From: Oscheius dolichura
Taxonomy: Eukaryota; Nematoda; Chromadorea; Rhabditida; Rhabditidae
DNA: 64,000 nt
Direction of reading: 5' to 3'
NCBI GenBank assembly: GCA_932521035.1
Contig: OW051497.1
Span: forward strand, 8,184,001 to 8,248,000
Part shown: positions 62,046-64,000 of the stretch, in pieces
How the letters are laid out: the number at the start of each line of letters is the position of its first letter
Numbering within the stretch: position 1 is the first letter of the stretch
Translations under genes and position numbers: made by a program
The notes under the pieces: generated by a model
Told to the model about the DNA's origin: nothing
Databases searched by the model: none
The model's input: the letters and a program-made list of their open reading frames with translations, nothing else

Positions 62046-64000
62046 TTAGAGGGGGACCCCAAGGAGAACTTCAACCTTTTTATCATTTTCCCTCTTCCTG
62101 CAACAATGAAACATCGAACTACAGTCGAGAACGCTCTTGAGCTGTGCTCGGATATCGGGATTATACTTGTAGAAGATGAACATTCGAATGGCCGAGGAGA
62201 ACACGAAGAGGTTTGTTCCCAGATCGCTGACGGCAACGTACCAGACAGTGAAGGAATTGTTGTCCTCCTATAAATCAACTTTTTCTAGTTACCGAAAGTT
62301 GAACTCATGATTGAGAGTGCACGTGAAAAGACAAAAGTTTTTATCCATGTGCAAGCCCTTATGATTTATGGAGTCAGCAGTCTGTCCATCGCGACTACTT
62401 AAAATGGCCACTGCGCGGGAGCTGGTCCAAGAAGCGAGTACACCCCCGCGAGGTGTTCTAAGGACACGCTCACCTCTTTCAAAACATTGGTGAACCACAT
62501 CTCATAAGAGAAGAGAATGAAGTTGACACTGTTGCAGAGTAGGTAGGACGATATCAGGACAATCGTCGTCCGGATGGCATAGCGCAGATGTTTGTGTTCC
62601 CTCTTCTCTTCTTGTTCAATCAAGGTCCGAATCTAAAAAGAATTTTATAGTCTGGGATTGGAATCATTTAAAAAGCAATACTCCATTTTTACATAGTCAG
62701 GCAATAGAGAGAAGAATGCCAGTCCTCATTTGAGAATAGTTTATACGACAGAAGTACGGCCTTTCAAGCTATTTTAATCCGTTTTTCTTTTTTGATCTTG
62801 AGATCACGAGAAAGCCGAGCTCTTTTAAGAGTGCATAACGTCCGTGCAAGTGGGGAAACAACAATAGAAACATTGAAAACGACGGCCTCCGAAGAGCCCA
62901 CCCTGCGCTCCAGACAAGCGCCTATTCCACTGCTGAATTTCTTCGATATTACTGTACAGTGCATAAGAACCAGGACCTGTGAATTTAACGAAATAAGATA
63001 ACAGCAAGTCAATGAATAGGAATTAAGGAACTTACGGTGTTCAATGCTTGAGGGCAGCTGGACTGCCGCCGGGCTCGCTTATGTGATGAGCGAAGCTTCC
63101 GGATCACGACGACGTTGAGAACGAATAAAACCACGAAAGAGACGAACAAATGAAGGAACTAAACTTCTCCTCTTTCTTTTCTCCTCTTTTAAATCCTGTA
63201 CCTGGACAGAAATGTCGAAATATCTGTAGACTTCCCCAATGAATTCGTCGATGTCCGCCCTTCCAGCCAAGACTTTACTGGCGAAGAGATCACACCCGGG
63301 AATGTTATACACCTCCATCATGAAGTAGCCAGGAACACGAAGAATTACAATAACCAGCACGACCAGGCCCAAGGTCCACATTTTAAATTCCGTCCTAAAG
63401 TATATCTTTGAGACCCCTACACTAAAAATATTTGAGGCTAGGGGGTTTTATAGCTTTCCTCAACGAAGCGTTTTATTGCCCATTAGGACAGGTAAGAGCT
63501 CATGTCCCATGGGACAATTGACTCACATGGTGGCGCTGTTAGAACCTTCGATCCATCTTAATCGGTCTGCGGTGTTGAGGATAAGAACGTAGGGGATGCT
63601 CATTTGAACAATTCTACTGACCACGAGGAGGACGTGGCTGTTCTCCTTCACCATGAGGTACAACGTTTCTGAAACGAGCAAAACTTGTTAAAATACATTT
63701 CTTCATACTTATTCGATAAGTCGTTGCTGCTGCCGGGGCTCCGAAACACAAAATGAAGAGAAAACACAACATGAAGTCAAGAAAGGCCAAAAATGTCTAA
63801 AGCATATAAATCAAGTTGATGGAATGTTTACCGTGAAAGGATTAGGTCGCTTTGACCTGGAGGTAAAAGTATAGAAGAGAAGAGCATTACTGAAGCAACC
63901 GATGATGGCAATAACACTTCCAACTCTGAAAAATAACTGGTTTGACCATACTTTCTCTATTTCTGAATCTCTCTAGGGAGAACCTCATTCAAATGCTAAT
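62046..64000 (-). CDS. rhodopsin-family nematode GPCR, 5' part beyond the window
   Basis: Exons from the window edge leftwards give TM1 (VGSVIAIIGCFSNALLFYTF), TM2 (TFLAFLDFMLCFLFILCFGA), TM3 (VLLVVSRIVQMSIPYVLILN followed by TADRLRWI, a DRx variant), TM4 (LGLVVLVIVILRVPGYFMM), an extracellular loop with PGCDLF, TM5 (LFVSFVVLFVLNVVVI region), TM6 (IRTTIVLISSYLLCNSVNFI) and TM7 (VWYVAVSDLGTNLFVFSSAI). The tail, FYKYNPDIRAQLKSVLDC, ends with a CC motif and basic residues at 62046. LCNSVNFI and SDLGTNLFVFSSAIR are typical of nematode peptide-receptor-like families; the exact one is not assigned. The N-terminus lies beyond 64000. An insert-like stretch near 63180 may be a retained intron. Confidence 0.82.

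Overview
The window looks like nuclear DNA of a nematode with a compact genome. The evidence is: genes split into many exons by GT-AG introns that are often only 34 to 45 nt long; a glycosyltransferase-like gene of the nematode DUF273 family; a protein with the LSP repeats of the MLT-10 moulting family; a cystathionine beta-synthase with two catalytic modules in tandem, as in Caenorhabditis CBS-1; and TTTCAG or TTTTAG acceptors 0 to 13 nt upstream of several start codons, as expected for spliced-leader trans-splicing. I saw no virus-like element, CRISPR array or rRNA. Exon models are hand-made from reading frame, splice signals and family resemblance. Most gene boundaries are good to a few bases; first exons are the least certain.

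Layout, 1-30 kb. A DUF273 gene (+, 147-2006, 5' end unresolved) is followed by an NCAM/Fasciclin II-type adhesion molecule (+, 3124-10215) with long introns holding octamer and E-box motifs. An alpha/epsilon-sarcoglycan (+, 10885-13251) faces a small membrane protein (-, 13310 to about 14055). Next come an unidentified multi-exon minus-strand gene (about 14505-17335), an MLT-10-like LSP-repeat gene (+, 17303-18014) and a tiny secreted Cys-rich peptide candidate (+, 18407-18625). A GRK4/5/6-type G-protein-coupled receptor kinase (-, 26004-19183) and an Ecdysoneless homologue (+, 26845-29025) are divergent.

Layout, 30-64 kb. A secreted VWC/EGF protein (-, 32174-29582) is followed by about 4.8 kb of AT-rich, repeat-bearing sequence. 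A near-perfect 1-kb inverted duplication (37021-39119) carries two copies of one gene head to head. After a repetitive 3.2 kb stretch come a MAP kinase kinase (+, 42373-44201) with a foldback-rich intron, a MAD3/BUBR1-type checkpoint protein (+, 45625-47367), a fibronectin-III protein (-, 52881-47749), a GnRH/AKH-receptor-like GPCR (+, 55600-57110), a small acidic protein (+, 57451-57935), the tandem-module cystathionine beta-synthase (+, 58965-61869) and a second GPCR (-, 62046 to beyond the window edge).

The genes do not form one pathway. They are a neighbourhood of animal housekeeping, signalling and cell-surface genes. Two functional pairings can be inferred: GPCRs with the GRK that would desensitise receptors, and several neuronal or muscle surface proteins (NCAM-like, sarcoglycan, FN3, VWC/EGF). 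The most unusual features are a roughly 110-residue acidic insertion inside Ig domain 4 of the NCAM-like protein, the head-to-head gene palindrome, the 23-bp duplication within the signal-peptide codons of the tiny peptide gene, the structured MAP2K intron, and an LSP-repeat gene with no visible moulting-cycle N-terminal domain.
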